Shown here piece by piece: positions 45,841 through 57,040 of a DNA stretch of 64,000 nucleotides. The notes beneath the pieces were generated by a model. The model was not told where the DNA came from and searched no databases. It was given only the letters and a program-made list of their open reading frames with translations. Position numbers and translations under genes: made by a program. The stretch spans positions 3,224,001-3,288,000 of the forward strand of contig NZ_AP023287.1 of the NCBI RefSeq assembly GCF_014218295.1. Direction: 5' to 3'. The stretch comes from Mycolicibacterium litorale. Its GTDB lineage: Bacteria > Actinomycetota > Actinomycetes > Mycobacteriales > Mycobacteriaceae. Numbering within the stretch: the first letter of the stretch is position 1; each line of letters starts with the position of its first letter.

Positions 45841-46541
45841 TCCATCCACACCAGCGAGGCCAGCCTGCCGGTGGGGTTGTTGCGGCGGTGGCTGAACAGG
45901 TTGCGGTCGGCGACCGTGCAGCGCGGGTCCACGTCGATCGCCGTCACGCCCAGACCGGTGAGCTGGCGGGCGATCCCGGCGCGCAGATCCAACCCCGCGG
46001 TGCCGCGTGCGGTGGTGGTCCGGCTGCCGGGCAGCGCGGCCTCGACCTCGGCCGCCATGTCCTCCGGCACCTCGTAGTTGCGACCGCTCACCGCGGGGCC
46101 GAGCAGCACCGAGATGTCTTCGACGCGGGCGCCGGCCTCGCGCATGGTCTCCACGGCGCGCAGCACGACACCGTCGCGTGCCCCGACCCGGCCGGCGTGC
46201 ACGGCGCCGACCACCCCGGCCCGCGCGTCGGCCAGCAGCACCGGCACACAGTCGGCGGTGACGACCACCAGGCCAAGGCGCCTGGTGGTGGTCACCACTC
46301 CGTCCGCGTCGCTCACCGGACCGTCGTCCGGACCGTCCACGCGCACCACCCGGTCGCTGTGCACCTGGTTCATCCAGACGAGACGGCCGTCGAGGCCCGT
46401 CGACGCCGCGAGCCGTCTGCGGTTGGCGGCGACGGCGGCCGGATCGTCCCCGACGTGGTCGCCGAGGTTGAAGGTGTCGTATGGCGGCGCCGAGACGCCA
46501 CCAGCACGGGTCGTGGTCACCCGCCGCACACGCACGGTCAC
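45837..46541 (-). CDS. pgeF: peptidoglycan editing factor PgeF (YfiH/laccase-domain family)
   Basis: This 234-residue protein is of the DUF152 (laccase-like) fold, between ftsZ and yggS as in most actinobacteria. The zinc-site residues are visible: NQVHSDRVVRV (His), TADCVPVLLAD (Cys) and GAVHAGRVGARDGVV (His). The usual HAGWRG is here HAGRVG. E. coli YfiH keeps L-Ser from being used by MurC in place of L-Ala, and the same proofreading role is likely here. It lies 21 bases downstream of ftsZ. Confidence 0.88.
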   Translation of the reverse strand: MTVRVRRVTTTRAGGVSAPPYDTFNLGDHVGDDPAAVAANRRRLAASTGLDGRLVWMNQVHSDRVVRVDGPDDGPVSDADGVVTTTRRLGLVVVTADCVPVLLADARAGVVGAVHAGRVGARDGVVLRAVETMREAGARVEDISVLLGPAVSGRNYEVPEDMAAEVEAALPGSRTTTARGTAGLDLRAGIARQLTGLGVTAIDVDPRCTVADRNLFSHRRNNPTGRLASLVWME

Positions 46542-46562
46542 GTTGCCAGTATCGGACCCGGG

Positions 46563-47729
46563 TCAGTGCCGCATGAACGGCGGGACGTCGACGTCGTCGT
46601 CGGCGATGCCACCGTCGTCCCTGCCGTCACCACCGACGCTCACGGTGGCACCGTTGGTGTGCACCGGCACGCTCGCCGCGTCGTGGGGTTCGAACAGCGA
46701 CGAGGACACCTTGCCGGCGCGGCCGGGGGCGATCGGCTGGGTGGGCGCCGCGCTCGGGCTCACCACCGGGTTGCGGCTCGGACCCGCCGAGTCGAAGCCG
46801 GCCGCGATGACCGTGACGCGGACCTCGTCGCCGAGCGAATCGTCGATCACGGTGCCGAAGATGATGTTGGCCTCGGGATGGGCGGCGTCCTGCACCAGCG
46901 AGGCCGCCTCGTTGATCTCGAACAGCCCGAGGTCGCTGCCGCCCGCCACCGACAGCAGCACGCCCTGGGCGCCCTCCATCGAGGCTTCCAGCAGCGGCGA
47001 GTTGATCGCGATCTCGGCGGCCTTGAGCGCCCGGCCGTCGCCGCGCGCCGAGCCGATGCCCATCAGCGCCGTCCCGGCACCGCTCATCACGCCCTTGACG
47101 TCGGCGAAGTCGACGTTGATCAGGCCGGGCGTGGTGATCAGGTCGGTGATGCCCTGGACACCGTTGAGCAGCACCTCGTCGGCGCTGCGGAACGCGTCCA
47201 TCAGCGAGACCGCGGCGTCGCCCATCTGCAGCAGCCGGTCGTTCGGGATCACGATCAGCGTGTCGCAGCTCTCGCGCAGCGCCTGGATCCCGTTCTCCGC
47301 CTGGTTGCTTCGGCGTTTGCCCTCGAACGAGAACGGACGGGTGACCACGCCGACCGTGAGCGCGCCGAGCTTGCGCGCGATCGAGGCGACCACCGGGGCG
47401 CCACCGGTACCGGTGCCACCGCCCTCCCCCGCGGTGACGAACACCATGTCGGCACCGCGCAGGAGTTCTTCGATGTCGTCCTTGGCGTCCTCGGCGGCCT
47501 TGCGACCCACCTCGGGATCCGCCCCCGCCCCGAGGCCGCGGGTGGAGTCGCGCCCGACGTCGAGTTTGACGTCGGCATCGCTCATCAACAGCGCCTGGGC
47601 GTCGGTGTTGATCGCGATGAACTCCACGCCCTTGAGGCCTTGTTCGATCATGCGGTTGACGGCGTTGACGCCGCCGCCGCCGATCCCGACCACCTTGATG
47701 ACGGCGAGGTAGTTGTGCGGCGGGGTCAT
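46563..47729 (-). CDS. ftsZ: cell division protein FtsZ
   Basis: This 388-residue tubulin-like GTPase forms the Z-ring. The GTP-binding region has [15 protein letters not shown] and the tubulin signature [15 protein letters not shown]. The T7 synergy loop [15 protein letters not shown] lies near 210. A variable linker follows residue 315, and the C-terminal conserved tail is [10 protein letters not shown], the contact for SepF and FtsW. The ATG at 47729 overlaps the stop of an upstream 10-codon mini-ORF, and AGAAGG is the likely Shine-Dalgarno sequence. Confidence 0.98.
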   Translation of the reverse strand: MTPPHNYLAVIKVVGIGGGGVNAVNRMIEQGLKGVEFIAINTDAQALLMSDADVKLDVGRDSTRGLGAGADPEVGRKAAEDAKDDIEELLRGADMVFVTAGEGGGTGTGGAPVVASIARKLGALTVGVVTRPFSFEGKRRSNQAENGIQALRESCDTLIVIPNDRLLQMGDAAVSLMDAFRSADEVLLNGVQGITDLITTPGLINVDFADVKGVMSGAGTALMGIGSARGDGRALKAAEIAINSPLLEASMEGAQGVLLSVAGGSDLGLFEINEAASLVQDAAHPEANIIFGTVIDDSLGDEVRVTVIAAGFDSAGPSRNPVVSPSAAPTQPIAPGRAGKVSSSLFEPHDAASVPVHTNGATVSVGGDGRDDGGIADDDVDVPPFMRH

Positions 47730-47758
47730 CGCTCGACCTTCTTCGCGCGAGCGCTCAT
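47726..47758 (-). CDS. 10-residue mini-ORF coupled to the ftsZ start
   Basis: The frame [10 protein letters not shown] has a stop TGA (47728-47726) overlapping the ftsZ ATG in an ATGA, and its own ATG (47758-47756) overlaps the stop of a second mini-ORF. AGAAAGG lies ten bases before it. The codons AAG AAG GTC supply the ftsZ Shine-Dalgarno sequence. The first 20 bases are the repeat shared with the nirB/nirD junction. Translation is unproven. Confidence 0.4.
   Translation of the reverse strand: MSARAKKVER
47739..47758 (-). repeat. short interspersed repeat, copy 2 (upstream of ftsZ)
   Basis: Read on the minus strand it fits ATGAGCGCTYGCGCGAAGAR, with C at the Y position and A at the end. 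It matches copy 1 at 17758-17777 at 18 of 20 positions, and both copies end about 11-13 bases before the ATG of the following gene. Confidence 0.6.
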
Positions 47759-47796
47759 GAGCGTTGCCTTTCTGCTGCCTGGTTGTCAGTACTCAT
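47755..47796 (-). CDS. 13-residue mini-ORF at the head of the ftsZ leader
   Basis: The frame [13 protein letters not shown] begins at 47796 after a strong Shine-Dalgarno sequence (GGGGGAAGG) and stops in an ATGA overlap with the next mini-ORF. It makes the ftsZ leader a chain of two short frames followed by ftsZ, all ATGA-linked. The good ribosome-binding site makes initiation here credible. A peptide function is not implied. Confidence 0.4.
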   Translation of the reverse strand: MSTDNQAAERQRS

Positions 47797-47930
47797 GCGA
47801 AGCCTTCCCCCAAAACCCTCAACCTCAACCATAGGCTTAGAGTTATGTCAAGTAGTTCCGCGCAACCAGAACGGTAGGGGGACCGTGCGCGGGAACCATG
47901 CAGGCGCGCCGACGGTGTCGACACGAATTT

Positions 47931-48872
47931 CTATTTGACCGTGGGCAAATCGGGGCTGGACACGTCGTACGTGCGGCCCGGCTGGGTGAGCAGGGCGGCC
48001 AGCTTCAGCGCCTTCTCGTCGGTGCGGTCGGTGGTCCCCCACACCACCACCCGCCCGTCGATCAGCGTCAGGGTGATCGACGCCACCGACGGCGCGGCGA
48101 TCCGCCCCACCTGCCCCGCCACCTCCGGCGGCAGCGCGAGCATCACCTGCAGCGCCGCCTTGGTCGCCGGATCGCTCGGCCCCGGTGTGGCGGTCTCCAG
48201 ATACGGCAGATTCGGCGGCGGCGGCGCCGTGGCGAAGTCCACCCCGTCCCGGTCGAACAGGTGCGGACCGTCCGGATAGTCCTTGACCACCACCGGCACC
48301 CGCTCGACCACGGTGATCCGCAGCGACGACGGATACTCTCGCTGCACCCGCGCACTGGCGACCCGCCGGATCGTCGCGACGCGTTCGGCGACCGCGTCGG
48401 TGTCGACCTGCAGCAGCGGTGTGCCCGGGACGACGGCCGCGGCGGCGAGCACCTCCTCCTCGGGCACCGCCTCCAGTCCGGCGACGACGATGTTGCGCGC
48501 GGACATGATCGGGGTGAAATACAGCAGCAGCCCGAGTGCCACCGCGAGCACCGACGCCAGCGCCGACCACACCAGGACCTTCAGCCCGCGCACCGCCCGC
48601 CGCGCGAGCGGATTGACCTCCGGCGCCGGCGGGCTGATCACCCGGCGCTTGGCCTCCCGGCGGGCCTGCTCGATGGCCATCGCCCGGTCCTTGACCGCCC
48701 GGCGCTGTTCGCGTTCGCGCCGCGCGCGCCTGCGGGGCCCCTCGTAGTCCTCCTCGGGTGCCGCGGCGGGCTCCTGCGCCGTCGGCGCGGTGTCGTCGCC
48801 CGCGGAGGGCGTTGGTTCGTCCGGCGCCGCCTCGGGCTGATCCGGATCCGACCCGGACGGCGGCACCGTCAT
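47931..48872 (-). CDS. ftsQ: cell division protein FtsQ
   Basis: This 313-residue bitopic divisome protein has a cytoplasmic N-terminal tail of about 95 residues (acidic and Pro-rich, then Arg-rich), a transmembrane helix [21 protein letters not shown], and an extracellular POTRA domain ([20 protein letters not shown]) followed by the FtsQ beta domain. It overlaps murC by four bases (ATGA). A 201-base gap with the ftsZ leader separates it from ftsZ, so ftsZ probably has its own promoters. Confidence 0.95.
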   Translation of the reverse strand: MTVPPSGSDPDQPEAAPDEPTPSAGDDTAPTAQEPAAAPEEDYEGPRRRARREREQRRAVKDRAMAIEQARREAKRRVISPPAPEVNPLARRAVRGLKVLVWSALASVLAVALGLLLYFTPIMSARNIVVAGLEAVPEEEVLAAAAVVPGTPLLQVDTDAVAERVATIRRVASARVQREYPSSLRITVVERVPVVVKDYPDGPHLFDRDGVDFATAPPPPNLPYLETATPGPSDPATKAALQVMLALPPEVAGQVGRIAAPSVASITLTLIDGRVVVWGTTDRTDEKALKLAALLTQPGRTYDVSSPDLPTVK

Positions 48873-50323
48873 CGCGGGTCGGCTCCCGGCGCCGTGCGGT
48901 TCGCCCGGACCTGCAGGGACTCCAGGATCTGCGGGCCCAGCATGGTGACGTCGCCCGCGCCCATCGTGACGACCACGTCACCGGGCCGCACGGCCCCCGC
49001 CACGCGGTCGGCGACCGCGGAGATGTCCGGCAGGTAGGTGACCGGCGCGCTGACGTGTTCGGCGACGCTCGCGCCGCTCACCCCGGCGATCGGCTGTTCG
49101 CGGGCGCCGTAGACGTCGAGCACGAACACCAGGTCGGCCGCGCTCAGCGCCGCGCCGAACTCGCGGGCGAACGTCTCGGTGCGCGAGTACAGATGCGGCT
49201 GGAACACCACCACCGCCCGGCCGGCGCCGGCCTGGTCGGTGACCGCGCGCAGCGCCGCCAACGTGGCCGCAACCTCGGTCGGGTGGTGCGCGTAGTCGTC
49301 GAACACCCGCACACCCCCGGCCGTCCCGACCAGTTCGAAGCGGCGGCGCACCCCCTCGAAGCCGGCCAGCCCGTCGAGCACCGTCTCGGCGTTCGCGCCG
49401 ACCTGCAGGGCGGCCAGGACCGCACCCAGCGCGTTGAGCGCCATGTGCCGTCCCGGCACCGACAGCCGCATCGCCCGCGGGGCGCTCTCCCCCGTCAGCT
49501 GGATGTGGGCGACCGCGCCGGTGCCCTGCTGCTCCCAGCTGACCAGCGTCCCGGCCAGGTCGTCGCGGCCTGGCGAACCGTAGCGCAACACCCGGACCCC
49601 AAGGGCCGCAGTCCGTTCGGCCAGCGCCGCCGAGCCGGGGTCGTCGACGCACACGATCAGCGCGCCACCGGGGCGCAGCCGCTCGACGAACGCGTCGAAC
49701 ACCGCGGTGTAGGCCTCGGCGCTACCGAAGAAGTCCAGGTGGTCGGCCTCGATGTTGGTCACCACCGCGACATCGGGGGTGTACTCGAGCAGCGAACCGT
49801 CGCTCTCGTCGGCCTCGGCGACGAAACACTCGCCGCTGCCGTGGTGCGCGTTGGTCCCCGCCTCGCCGAGATCGCCGCCGACCGCGAAGGACGGATCGAA
49901 ACCGCAGTGCTGCAGCGCGACGATGAGCATCGACGTCGTGGTGGTCTTGCCGTGGGTGCCGGTCACCATCAGCGTGGTGTGGTCCGCCATCAGCTTCGCC
50001 AGCACCACCGGCCGCAGGATGACCGGGACCGCCCGCCGGCGCGCCTCGACCAGTTCGGGATTCGTCTTGGGGATGGCGGCGTGCGTGGTCACCACCGCGG
50101 TGGGCCCGCCCGGCAACAGGTCCAGCGACGATTCGTCGTGCCCGATGCGGATCGCGGCGCCCCGTGCGCGCAGTGCCACGACGGCACGCGACTCCTTGGC
50201 GTCCGAACCGGACACCATCGCCCCGCGGTCGAGCAGGATGCGGGCGATCCCCGACATCCCGGCACCGCCGATGCCGACCATGTGCACCCGGCGCAGTTCG
50301 TCGGGCAGCGGCGGGGTGCTCAC
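48869..50323 (-). CDS. murC: UDP-N-acetylmuramate--L-alanine ligase MurC
   Basis: This 484-residue Mur ligase adds L-alanine to UDP-MurNAc, the first peptide step of peptidoglycan. The N-terminal domain has [18 protein letters not shown], the ATP loop is [14 protein letters not shown], and the central [22 protein letters not shown] and C-terminal [11 protein letters not shown] motifs are those of MurC. It overlaps murG and ftsQ by four bases at each end. Confidence 0.97.
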   Translation of the reverse strand: MSTPPLPDELRRVHMVGIGGAGMSGIARILLDRGAMVSGSDAKESRAVVALRARGAAIRIGHDESSLDLLPGGPTAVVTTHAAIPKTNPELVEARRRAVPVILRPVVLAKLMADHTTLMVTGTHGKTTTTSMLIVALQHCGFDPSFAVGGDLGEAGTNAHHGSGECFVAEADESDGSLLEYTPDVAVVTNIEADHLDFFGSAEAYTAVFDAFVERLRPGGALIVCVDDPGSAALAERTAALGVRVLRYGSPGRDDLAGTLVSWEQQGTGAVAHIQLTGESAPRAMRLSVPGRHMALNALGAVLAALQVGANAETVLDGLAGFEGVRRRFELVGTAGGVRVFDDYAHHPTEVAATLAALRAVTDQAGAGRAVVVFQPHLYSRTETFAREFGAALSAADLVFVLDVYGAREQPIAGVSGASVAEHVSAPVTYLPDISAVADRVAGAVRPGDVVVTMGAGDVTMLGPQILESLQVRANRTAPGADPR

Positions 50324-51441
50324 CGCACCTGCTTCCGCGCGCCCGCCGCCTCACGGGCGACGTCGAGCGCGACGTGCGCGACGTGCCGGGCGGCGTCGCG
50401 GTGTCCGGACAGCGCCGCACCCGCCGTCATGGTCTGCAGCCGGCCGGTGTCGGTGAGCAGCGGGACCAGCGTGTCGGCGACGAACCGAGGTGAGAGGTCG
50501 CCGTCGTCGACGACGAGACCGCCGCCGGCGTCGACCACGGGCTGGGCGTTGAGCCGCTGTTCCCCGTTACCGATCGGCAGCGGGACGTAGACCGCGGGCA
50601 GGCCGACGGCGGTCACCTCGGCCACCGTCATCGCCCCCGCGCGGCAGATCGCCAGGTCGGCGGCCGAGTAGGCCAGGTCCATCCGGCTCAGGTAGGGCAC
50701 GGCGACATACGGCGGATCGCCGGGCGCCGGCTCCGGCAGGTCGAGGGTGTTCTTCGCGCCGTACGCATGCAGCACCGAGATCCCGGCCGCAGCAAGTTCT
50801 TTCGCGGCGCCCGCGACGGCGTTGTTCAGCGACCGGGCGCCCTGGGAGCCGCCGAAGACCAACAGCACCCGGGCGTCGTCGGCGAACCCGAAGTGGGCGC
50901 GGGCCTGCGCGCGCAGCGCGGCCCGGTCCAGTTCGGTGATGGCCGACCGCACCGGCGTGCCGACCACCTCCACGGGGCCGAGCCCGGGATCGGCCACCGC
51001 GGAGAGCACCCGGCGGGCGAACCGGGCGCCGACCTTGTTGGCCAGGCCCGCGCTGGCGTTGGCCTCGTGCACGACGATGGGGACGCGGTCGCGGCGGGCG
51101 GCGAGGTAAGCGGGCAGCGCCACGTAGCCGCCGAAGCCGATCACCACGTCGGCGTGCACGGCGTCGAGCACGCCGCGGGTCTCGCGCACCGCCCGGCGCA
51201 CCCGCAGCGGCAGCCGCAGCAGATCACCCGAGATCTTGCGCGGCAGCGGGACCGGCGTGATCAGTTCGAGGTCGTAGCCGCGTTCGGGAACCAACCGGGT
51301 CTCCAATCCCCGCTCGGTGCCGAGTGCGGTGATCCGGACTCCCGGTTCCAGCGTCGCCAGCGCATCGGCGACGGCCATCGCCGGTTCGACGTGCCCCGCG
51401 GTTCCGCCGCCGGCGAGGACGACCGAGATGGTGCCGTTCAC
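50320..51441 (-). CDS. murG: UDP-GlcNAc--lipid I transferase MurG
   Basis: This 373-residue GT28 glycosyltransferase converts lipid I to lipid II at the inner membrane face. Signature motifs are [20 protein letters not shown] at the N terminus, [16 protein letters not shown], and in the C-terminal domain [14 protein letters not shown] and [19 protein letters not shown]. It uses the product of MraY and hands lipid II to FtsW/PbpB. Four-base overlaps join it to ftsW and murC. Confidence 0.97.
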   Translation of the reverse strand: MNGTISVVLAGGGTAGHVEPAMAVADALATLEPGVRITALGTERGLETRLVPERGYDLELITPVPLPRKISGDLLRLPLRVRRAVRETRGVLDAVHADVVIGFGGYVALPAYLAARRDRVPIVVHEANASAGLANKVGARFARRVLSAVADPGLGPVEVVGTPVRSAITELDRAALRAQARAHFGFADDARVLLVFGGSQGARSLNNAVAGAAKELAAAGISVLHAYGAKNTLDLPEPAPGDPPYVAVPYLSRMDLAYSAADLAICRAGAMTVAEVTAVGLPAVYVPLPIGNGEQRLNAQPVVDAGGGLVVDDGDLSPRFVADTLVPLLTDTGRLQTMTAGAALSGHRDAARHVAHVALDVAREAAGARKQVR

Positions 51442-52982
51442 CCGTAACGCTGACCTTCCCTGGGACGAGGCCGTCGCCCCTGTTGGCGCTGACCGGTGCG
51501 GCCCGATGCCGACCGCTGACCGCCTACATGATGCCCTGAGGCCCGCACCCGGCGATCAGCCGCCGGGGGTTGACGCCGCGGTGCGCGGGCCGGCTTGGCC
51601 TGCTTCGGCGGCTTCGGCTTGGCCGGCTTCCCCGGCCGCGAGCGCAGCCGGTCCCGTACGGCCTCGAGCGGGGTGGGCTTGTACGGTTCGGGCAGCGGCA
51701 GCCGCAGCAACCGGTTCACCCGGTCATCGCGGCCGGCCCGCAGCGCGGCCACCGCCTCCGGTTCGTGCCGGGCCGCGTTGGTGATGATGCCCATCATCAG
51801 CAGCGTCGTCGCGGTCGACGTCCCGCCCGCGGAGATCAGCGGCAGCTGAAGGCCGGTGACGGGCAGCAACCCGACCACGTAGCCGACGTTGATGAAGACC
51901 TGCCCGAGCACCCAGGTGGTGGCGGTGGCGGTGAGCAGCCGCAGGAACGGATCGGCCGATCGGCGGGCGATCCGCATACCGGTGTAGGCGAAAAGCCCGA
52001 ACAGGCCGAGCAAGCCGGCGGCGCCCACGAACCCGAGTTCCTCGCCGATGATCGCGAAGATGAAGTCGTTGTGCGCGTTGGGCAGATAGTTCCACTTCGC
52101 GGTCCCCTGCCCCAGCCCGTCGCCGAACACACCGCCGTTGGCCAGCGCGAACTTCGCCTGCCGCGCCTGATACCCGGACCCCTGCGCGTCGGCGCTCGGA
52201 TCGAGCCAGGACTGCACGCGCGCCGAACGGTAGCCCTCGGCCATGGCGAGCACGGCCGCCGAGACCATCACCGCCAGCAGCGAGCTGAGGAACACCCGCA
52301 GCGGCAGGCCGGCGTACCACAGCAGGGCCAGCAGGATGATCCCCAGCGACACGGTCTGGCCGAGGTCGGGCTGGGCGACGATCAGCGCCAGCGCGATGAC
52401 CGCCGCGGGCACCAGTGGGATGAGCATCTCGCGCAGGGTGGCCCGCTCCATGCGCCGCGCCGCCAGCAGGTGCGCACCCCAGATCGCGAACGCGATCTTC
52501 GCCAGCTCCGAGGGCTGCATGGAGAAGCCGGCCACGACGAACCAGCCCCGCGAACCGTTGGCCACCTTGCCGATACCCGGAATGAGCACCAGGATCAGCA
52601 GCACGATCGTGAAGGCGAAGCCCGGGAACGCCAGCCGGCGCATCGTGCTCACGGGAATCCGCAGCGCCACGTAGAACGCGACCAGGCCCACGACCGTCCA
52701 CAGGACCTGTTTGGCGAACACCGACCACGGCGAGCCGTCGGCGTCGTAGGAGTACACGCCGGATGCCGAGAGCACCATGATCAGCCCGAGCGTGACGAGC
52801 AGCGCGGCGACGGCGATGACGAGGTGGAACGACGTCATGGGCCGGCCCAGCCAGGCGGCGAAGCGGGTGCGCGGCACCGCTGGTGCGGTCGCGCCGTGGG
52901 CGGCCTCGGGCGTGCCGTCGGTGTTCGTGGTGTCGTCGGTGCCGGCCGCCCTGCCGCGCAACCGGGCCAGGATCGTCGCCAC
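51438..52982 (-). CDS. ftsW: septal peptidoglycan glycosyltransferase FtsW (SEDS family)
   Basis: This 514-residue membrane protein has ten predicted transmembrane segments. It polymerises lipid II together with PbpB. Conserved SEDS segments include [20 protein letters not shown] (with the functional Asp) and [20 protein letters not shown]. The N-terminal 50 and C-terminal 110 residues are cytoplasmic. The C-terminal tail is long, basic and Pro/Lys-rich, as in mycobacteria, where it contacts FtsZ and PbpB. It follows murD by five bases. Confidence 0.96.
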   Translation of the reverse strand: MATILARLRGRAAGTDDTTNTDGTPEAAHGATAPAVPRTRFAAWLGRPMTSFHLVIAVAALLVTLGLIMVLSASGVYSYDADGSPWSVFAKQVLWTVVGLVAFYVALRIPVSTMRRLAFPGFAFTIVLLILVLIPGIGKVANGSRGWFVVAGFSMQPSELAKIAFAIWGAHLLAARRMERATLREMLIPLVPAAVIALALIVAQPDLGQTVSLGIILLALLWYAGLPLRVFLSSLLAVMVSAAVLAMAEGYRSARVQSWLDPSADAQGSGYQARQAKFALANGGVFGDGLGQGTAKWNYLPNAHNDFIFAIIGEELGFVGAAGLLGLFGLFAYTGMRIARRSADPFLRLLTATATTWVLGQVFINVGYVVGLLPVTGLQLPLISAGGTSTATTLLMMGIITNAARHEPEAVAALRAGRDDRVNRLLRLPLPEPYKPTPLEAVRDRLRSRPGKPAKPKPPKQAKPARAPRRQPPAADRRVRASGHHVGGQRSASGRTGQRQQGRRPRPREGQRYG

Positions 52983-52987
52983 CGCGG

Positions 52988-54451
52988 TTACCCGAGGGTG
53001 GCGCGCACCGCGGCGGCGAAGGCGTCGCCACGCTCGGTGTAGCCGCTGAACTGGTCGAATGACGCGCCCGCGGGCGCGAGCAGGACGGCGTCACCGGGAC
53101 GGGCCAGGCGGCGCGCCGCGTCGACCGCCGTCCCCATCACCGCATCGGGTAGCGATCGCCCCGCCGTGTCGACCACACGAGTCACACGATTCCCAGCTGA
53201 CTCAGTTGTCCCATGCACCCCAGAATCCTCCCCCGTCACAAGCTCGACGACGGGGACATCCGGCGCGTGTCGCGATAACGCCTCGGCCACCACCGCGCGG
53301 TCGCGGCCGATCAGCACCGCACCGGCGAGCCGGTCGGCGACCTCGGCGACCAGCGCGTCGACCGACACACCCTTGAGCAGACCACCGGCGATCCACACCA
53401 CCCGCGGATACGCCGCGATCGACGCCCGCGCGGCGTGCGGATTGGTGGCCTTGGAATCGTCGACGTAGGTCACCCCGTCGACGACCGCGACGACCTCGGC
53501 ACGGTGGCGCCCCACCTCGAAGGAGGACAGCGCCGCGGCGATCGCGTCGGCAGGCACGTCGACCGCGCGGGCCAGCGCGGCCGCGGCCAGCGCGTTGAGC
53601 ACACCGACGGGCCCGGCGATGTGGATGTCGGCCGCCCGCGCGAGCGGCAGGCCGTCGGCGAACGCCCGGTCGACCAGCCATCCGTCGCGCACGCCCAGCT
53701 CCCCGGCTCCCGGCGGGCCGAGCCGGAAACCCACCCGCACCGGCGCGGCGGCCGTGGTCGCCAGGCCCGCGGCCATCGGGTCGTCGAGGCCCACCACGGC
53801 CACCCGGCCGTCGAGGACCCTGGCCTTGTCCCTGGCGTAGGCCGTCATCGAGCCGTGCCAGTCGAGGTGGTCCTCGGCGACGTTGAGCAACACACCGGCG
53901 TCCGGCCGCAGCGACGGCGCCCAGTGCAGCTGGAAGCTCGACAGTTCGACCGCCAGGACGTCGGCGGGTTCGGCGAGCACGTCGAGGACCGGGTTGCCGA
54001 TGTTGCCGCACAGCACCGCGCGCCGCCCGGCGGCGCGCAGCATCGCGTACAGCATCGACGTGGTGGTCGTCTTGCCGTTCGTGCCGGTGACCACGAGCCA
54101 GCGCCGCGGCGTCCCGAACCAGCCGGCCCGGTCCAGCCGCCACGCCAGTTCCACGTCACCCCAGATCGGCACCCCGGCCGCGGCAGCCGCCGCCAGCACC
54201 GGCGCCGTCGGGGCGAAACCGGGGCTGGTGACGACCAGCGCGTAGTCGGCGATACCGGCCACCGCCTCGGCGGTGGTCACCACCGAGGCCGGGGTCACCA
54301 GCCGCTGCAGGGCCAGCGGATCGTCGTCGCAGATCGTCAGCCGCGCCCCGGTCGGCTCGAGCACCGCGCTGACCGAGCGTCCGGTCAGCCCGGCGCCGGT
54401 GATCAGGATCCGGGCGCCCGGGGTCAGCGGCTCGACCACTGCGCGGGCCAT
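52988..54451 (-). CDS. murD: UDP-N-acetylmuramoylalanine--D-glutamate ligase MurD
   Basis: This 487-residue enzyme adds D-glutamate to UDP-MurNAc-L-Ala. It has the ATP loop [19 protein letters not shown], a conserved [14 protein letters not shown] and [13 protein letters not shown], all in the order of the Mur ligase family. The N terminus [20 protein letters not shown] holds the uridine. It is separated from mraY by one base and lies directly before ftsW. Confidence 0.96.
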   Translation of the reverse strand: MARAVVEPLTPGARILITGAGLTGRSVSAVLEPTGARLTICDDDPLALQRLVTPASVVTTAEAVAGIADYALVVTSPGFAPTAPVLAAAAAAGVPIWGDVELAWRLDRAGWFGTPRRWLVVTGTNGKTTTTSMLYAMLRAAGRRAVLCGNIGNPVLDVLAEPADVLAVELSSFQLHWAPSLRPDAGVLLNVAEDHLDWHGSMTAYARDKARVLDGRVAVVGLDDPMAAGLATTAAAPVRVGFRLGPPGAGELGVRDGWLVDRAFADGLPLARAADIHIAGPVGVLNALAAAALARAVDVPADAIAAALSSFEVGRHRAEVVAVVDGVTYVDDSKATNPHAARASIAAYPRVVWIAGGLLKGVSVDALVAEVADRLAGAVLIGRDRAVVAEALSRHAPDVPVVELVTGEDSGVHGTTESAGNRVTRVVDTAGRSLPDAVMGTAVDAARRLARPGDAVLLAPAGASFDQFSGYTERGDAFAAAVRATLG

Positions 54452-54452
54452 C

Positions 54453-55532
54453 TCAGGCCCCGACGGCGGTGAGCCACTCGCTGTAGAACAGCGCCACGCC
54501 CAGCCCGCAGGCGATTGCGGTGAGCAGCCAGAACCGGATGATCACGGTGGTCTCCGCCCAGCCGACGAGTTCGAAGTGGTGATGGAACGGGGCCATCCGG
54601 AACACCCGCCGGCCGGTGGTGCGGAACGCCAGGATCTGCACCACCACCGAGGTCACCTCGGCCACGAACAGCGCGCCGAGCACCACCGCGAGGATCTCGG
54701 TGCGGCTGGTCACCGACAGGCCGGCGATGATGCCGCCGAGCGCCAGCGATCCGGTGTCGCCCATGAAGATCTTGGCCGGTGCGGCGTTCCACCACAGGAA
54801 CCCGATGCAGGCGCCCGCCGCGGCGGCGGCCACCAGCGCCAGGTCCAGCGGGTCACGCACGTTGTAGCAGCCGAGACCGGGGCTGGTCGCACAGGCGTTG
54901 CGGTACTGCCAGAACGTGATCAGCACGTACGCCGCACACACCATCGCCATCGCCCCGGCCGCGAGGCCGTCGAGCCCGTCGGTGAAGTTCACCGCGTTCG
55001 ACCAGGCGCTGACCAGGACCACGCAGAACAGCACGAACACCAGCGGCGCCAGCGTGACGGTCGCGATCTCACGGACGTAGGACAGCTCGGGGCTGCCCGG
55101 GGTGAGCCCGTCGGCGTTGCCGAACTGCAGCGCCAGCACCCCGAACAGCAGTGCGGCCGCCAGGATGCCGACGGTCTTGGCGGTCTTGTTCAGCCCCAGG
55201 TTGCGGGCGCGCCGGATCTTGATCAGATCGTCGACGAAGCCGACGATGCCTAGGGCGGTGGCCAGGCCGAGGACCAGCAGACCCGACGCCGAGGGACCCT
55301 CCCCGTCGAAGGCCATCCCGACCAGATGGGTGCCGAGGTAGCTGACCCAGATGCCCGCCAGGATCGCCACCCCGCCCATGGACGGCGTCCCGCGCTTCTT
55401 CTGATGGGTCGGCGGGCCGTCCTCGCGGATCTCATGGCCGAAGCCCTGCCGGGTGAACAGCCGGATGAGCACCGGCGTCAGCAGGATCGACACCGCCAGC
55501 GCGAGACCGACGGCGATGAGGATCTGCCTCAT
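54453..55532 (-). CDS. mraY: phospho-MurNAc-pentapeptide transferase MraY (MurX)
   Basis: This 359-residue protein has ten transmembrane segments and makes lipid I from UDP-MurNAc-pentapeptide and the polyprenyl phosphate carrier. Family motifs: [20 protein letters not shown] at the N terminus, [15 protein letters not shown] (catalytic Asp) and [17 protein letters not shown]-terminal [13 protein letters not shown] is the conserved histidine patch. It overlaps murF by four bases. Confidence 0.97.
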   Translation of the reverse strand: MRQILIAVGLALAVSILLTPVLIRLFTRQGFGHEIREDGPPTHQKKRGTPSMGGVAILAGIWVSYLGTHLVGMAFDGEGPSASGLLVLGLATALGIVGFVDDLIKIRRARNLGLNKTAKTVGILAAALLFGVLALQFGNADGLTPGSPELSYVREIATVTLAPLVFVLFCVVLVSAWSNAVNFTDGLDGLAAGAMAMVCAAYVLITFWQYRNACATSPGLGCYNVRDPLDLALVAAAAAGACIGFLWWNAAPAKIFMGDTGSLALGGIIAGLSVTSRTEILAVVLGALFVAEVTSVVVQILAFRTTGRRVFRMAPFHHHFELVGWAETTVIIRFWLLTAIACGLGVALFYSEWLTAVGA

Positions 55533-57040
55533 CGGGCGGTGGTCCCGTCGCGCTCGGCGTCCTGGACGAGCGCATCCGCCAGCGTGCCGAGGCCTGCCGA
55601 GTTCGACGCCTTCACCAACACGACGTCGCCGGGCTGCAGTTCCTCACGCAACAGGGCCAGCGCGGCGTCGGCGTCGGCGACCCGGGTGGCCTCCGCCCCC
55701 CACGATCCCTCCATGACCGCCCCCTGATGCATGGCGCTCGCTGACCTCCCGGTTCCGACGACGATGAGTCGTGACACATCTAAGCGCACCGCCAGCCGGC
55801 CGATGTTGTCGTGCTCGGATATCGAGTCGTCGCCGAGTTCGGCCATCTCGCCGAGCACGGCCCAACTCCGGCGTGGCGCCCCGGCTGAATCGCTGCCGGA
55901 CCGGGCCATCCAGGCGAGTGCCTTGAGGCCGGCCCGCATGGAGTCCGGGTTGGCGTTGTAGGCGTCGTTGACGACGGTGACACCGTCGGCGCGCGTGCTC
56001 ACCTGCATACGGTGCCGCGACACCGGACCGGCGCCGGCGAGCGCCTCGGCCACCTGGTCGAGGGTGGCGCCGCATTCGAGGGCGACGGCGGCCGCGCACA
56101 GCGCATTCGACACCTGGTGGTCGCCGTGGACGGCCAGCGCCACCGGTACCTCACCGCCCGCCGCGTGCAGGGTGAAGCGGGGGCGGGCGAGTTCGTCGAG
56201 TGCCGCCGCATCCGCCCAGACATCGGCCTCGCGGTCTCGGGACACGCGCACGACGCGGGCGGCGGTCACCTCGGCCATCGCGGCGACCGAACTGTCGTCG
56301 GCGTTGAGGATCACCACACCGGAGGCCGGGACTGCTTGCGGCAGTTCGGATTTGGTGGCCGCGATCGCCTCGCGGGAGCCGAACTCGCCGAGGTGGGCGG
56401 TGCCGACGTTGAGCACCACCGCGATCGACGGCGGCGCGATCCGCGCCAGCTCGGCGATGTTGCCGCGGTGCCGAGCCGACATCTCCAGGACCAGGAAGTC
56501 CGTCGACCGGTCGGCGCGCAGCACCGTCCACGGATGGCCGAGTTCGTTGTTGAACGAGCCGGGCGGGGCGACCACCTCGCCGAGAGGGGCGAGCACGGCG
56601 GCCACCAGATCCTTCGTCGAGGTCTTCCCCGACGATCCGGTGATCCCGATGATCCGCAGCCCGCCCGCGACGAGCTCTTCGGCGACGGCCGCGGCCAGCC
56701 GCGCCAGGGCCGCGAGCACCGCGGCACCCGCACCGTCGGTGTCGTACTCGAGCACACTGGCACCCTCTGCGGCCTGCGCGGGCGGGGCGATGACGGCGGG
56801 CACCCCGACCGGACGGGCGGCCAGCACCCCCGCCGCACCCGCGGCGACGGCCGCGGCGGCGAAGTCGTGCCCGTCCGAACGCGCACCCGGCAGCGCCAGG
56901 AACAACCCGCCGGGGGTCACCGCGCGCGAGTCGAATTCCACGGTGCCGGTGATCCGGGTCGCGGCGGCCTCCTCGGGGGTGATGTCGGCGAGCGTGCCGC
57001 CGACGATCTCGGCCACCCGGGCCAGGGTCAGTTCGATCAC
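55529..57040 (-). CDS. murF: UDP-MurNAc-tripeptide--D-Ala-D-Ala ligase MurF
   Basis: This 503-residue Mur ligase adds the D-Ala-D-Ala dipeptide. The ATP loop is [18 protein letters not shown], with later [20 protein letters not shown] and [16 protein letters not shown] use the GTG at 57040 ([17 protein letters not shown]), which overlaps the murE stop as GTGA. A longer reading is not supported by the family. The C-terminal domain is complete. Confidence 0.95.
   Translation of the reverse strand: MIELTLARVAEIVGGTLADITPEEAAATRITGTVEFDSRAVTPGGLFLALPGARSDGHDFAAAAVAAGAAGVLAARPVGVPAVIAPPAQAAEGASVLEYDTDGAGAAVLAALARLAAAVAEELVAGGLRIIGITGSSGKTSTKDLVAAVLAPLGEVVAPPGSFNNELGHPWTVLRADRSTDFLVLEMSARHRGNIAELARIAPPSIAVVLNVGTAHLGEFGSREAIAATKSELPQAVPASGVVILNADDSSVAAMAEVTAARVVRVSRDREADVWADAAALDELARPRFTLHAAGGEVPVALAVHGDHQVSNALCAAAVALECGATLDQVAEALAGAGPVSRHRMQVSTRADGVTVVNDAYNANPDSMRAGLKALAWMARSGSDSAGAPRRSWAVLGEMAELGDDSISEHDNIGRLAVRLDVSRLIVVGTGRSASAMHQGAVMEGSWGAEATRVADADAALALLREELQPGDVVLVKASNSAGLGTLADALVQDAERDGTTAR

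Noticed and set aside
47828..47851. TTGACA (minus strand, 47851-47846) with TATGGT as an ftsZ promoter
   Set aside because: The spacing is 12 bases, too short for a standard sigma-A promoter. It may be part of a promoter, but I could not assign both boxes.
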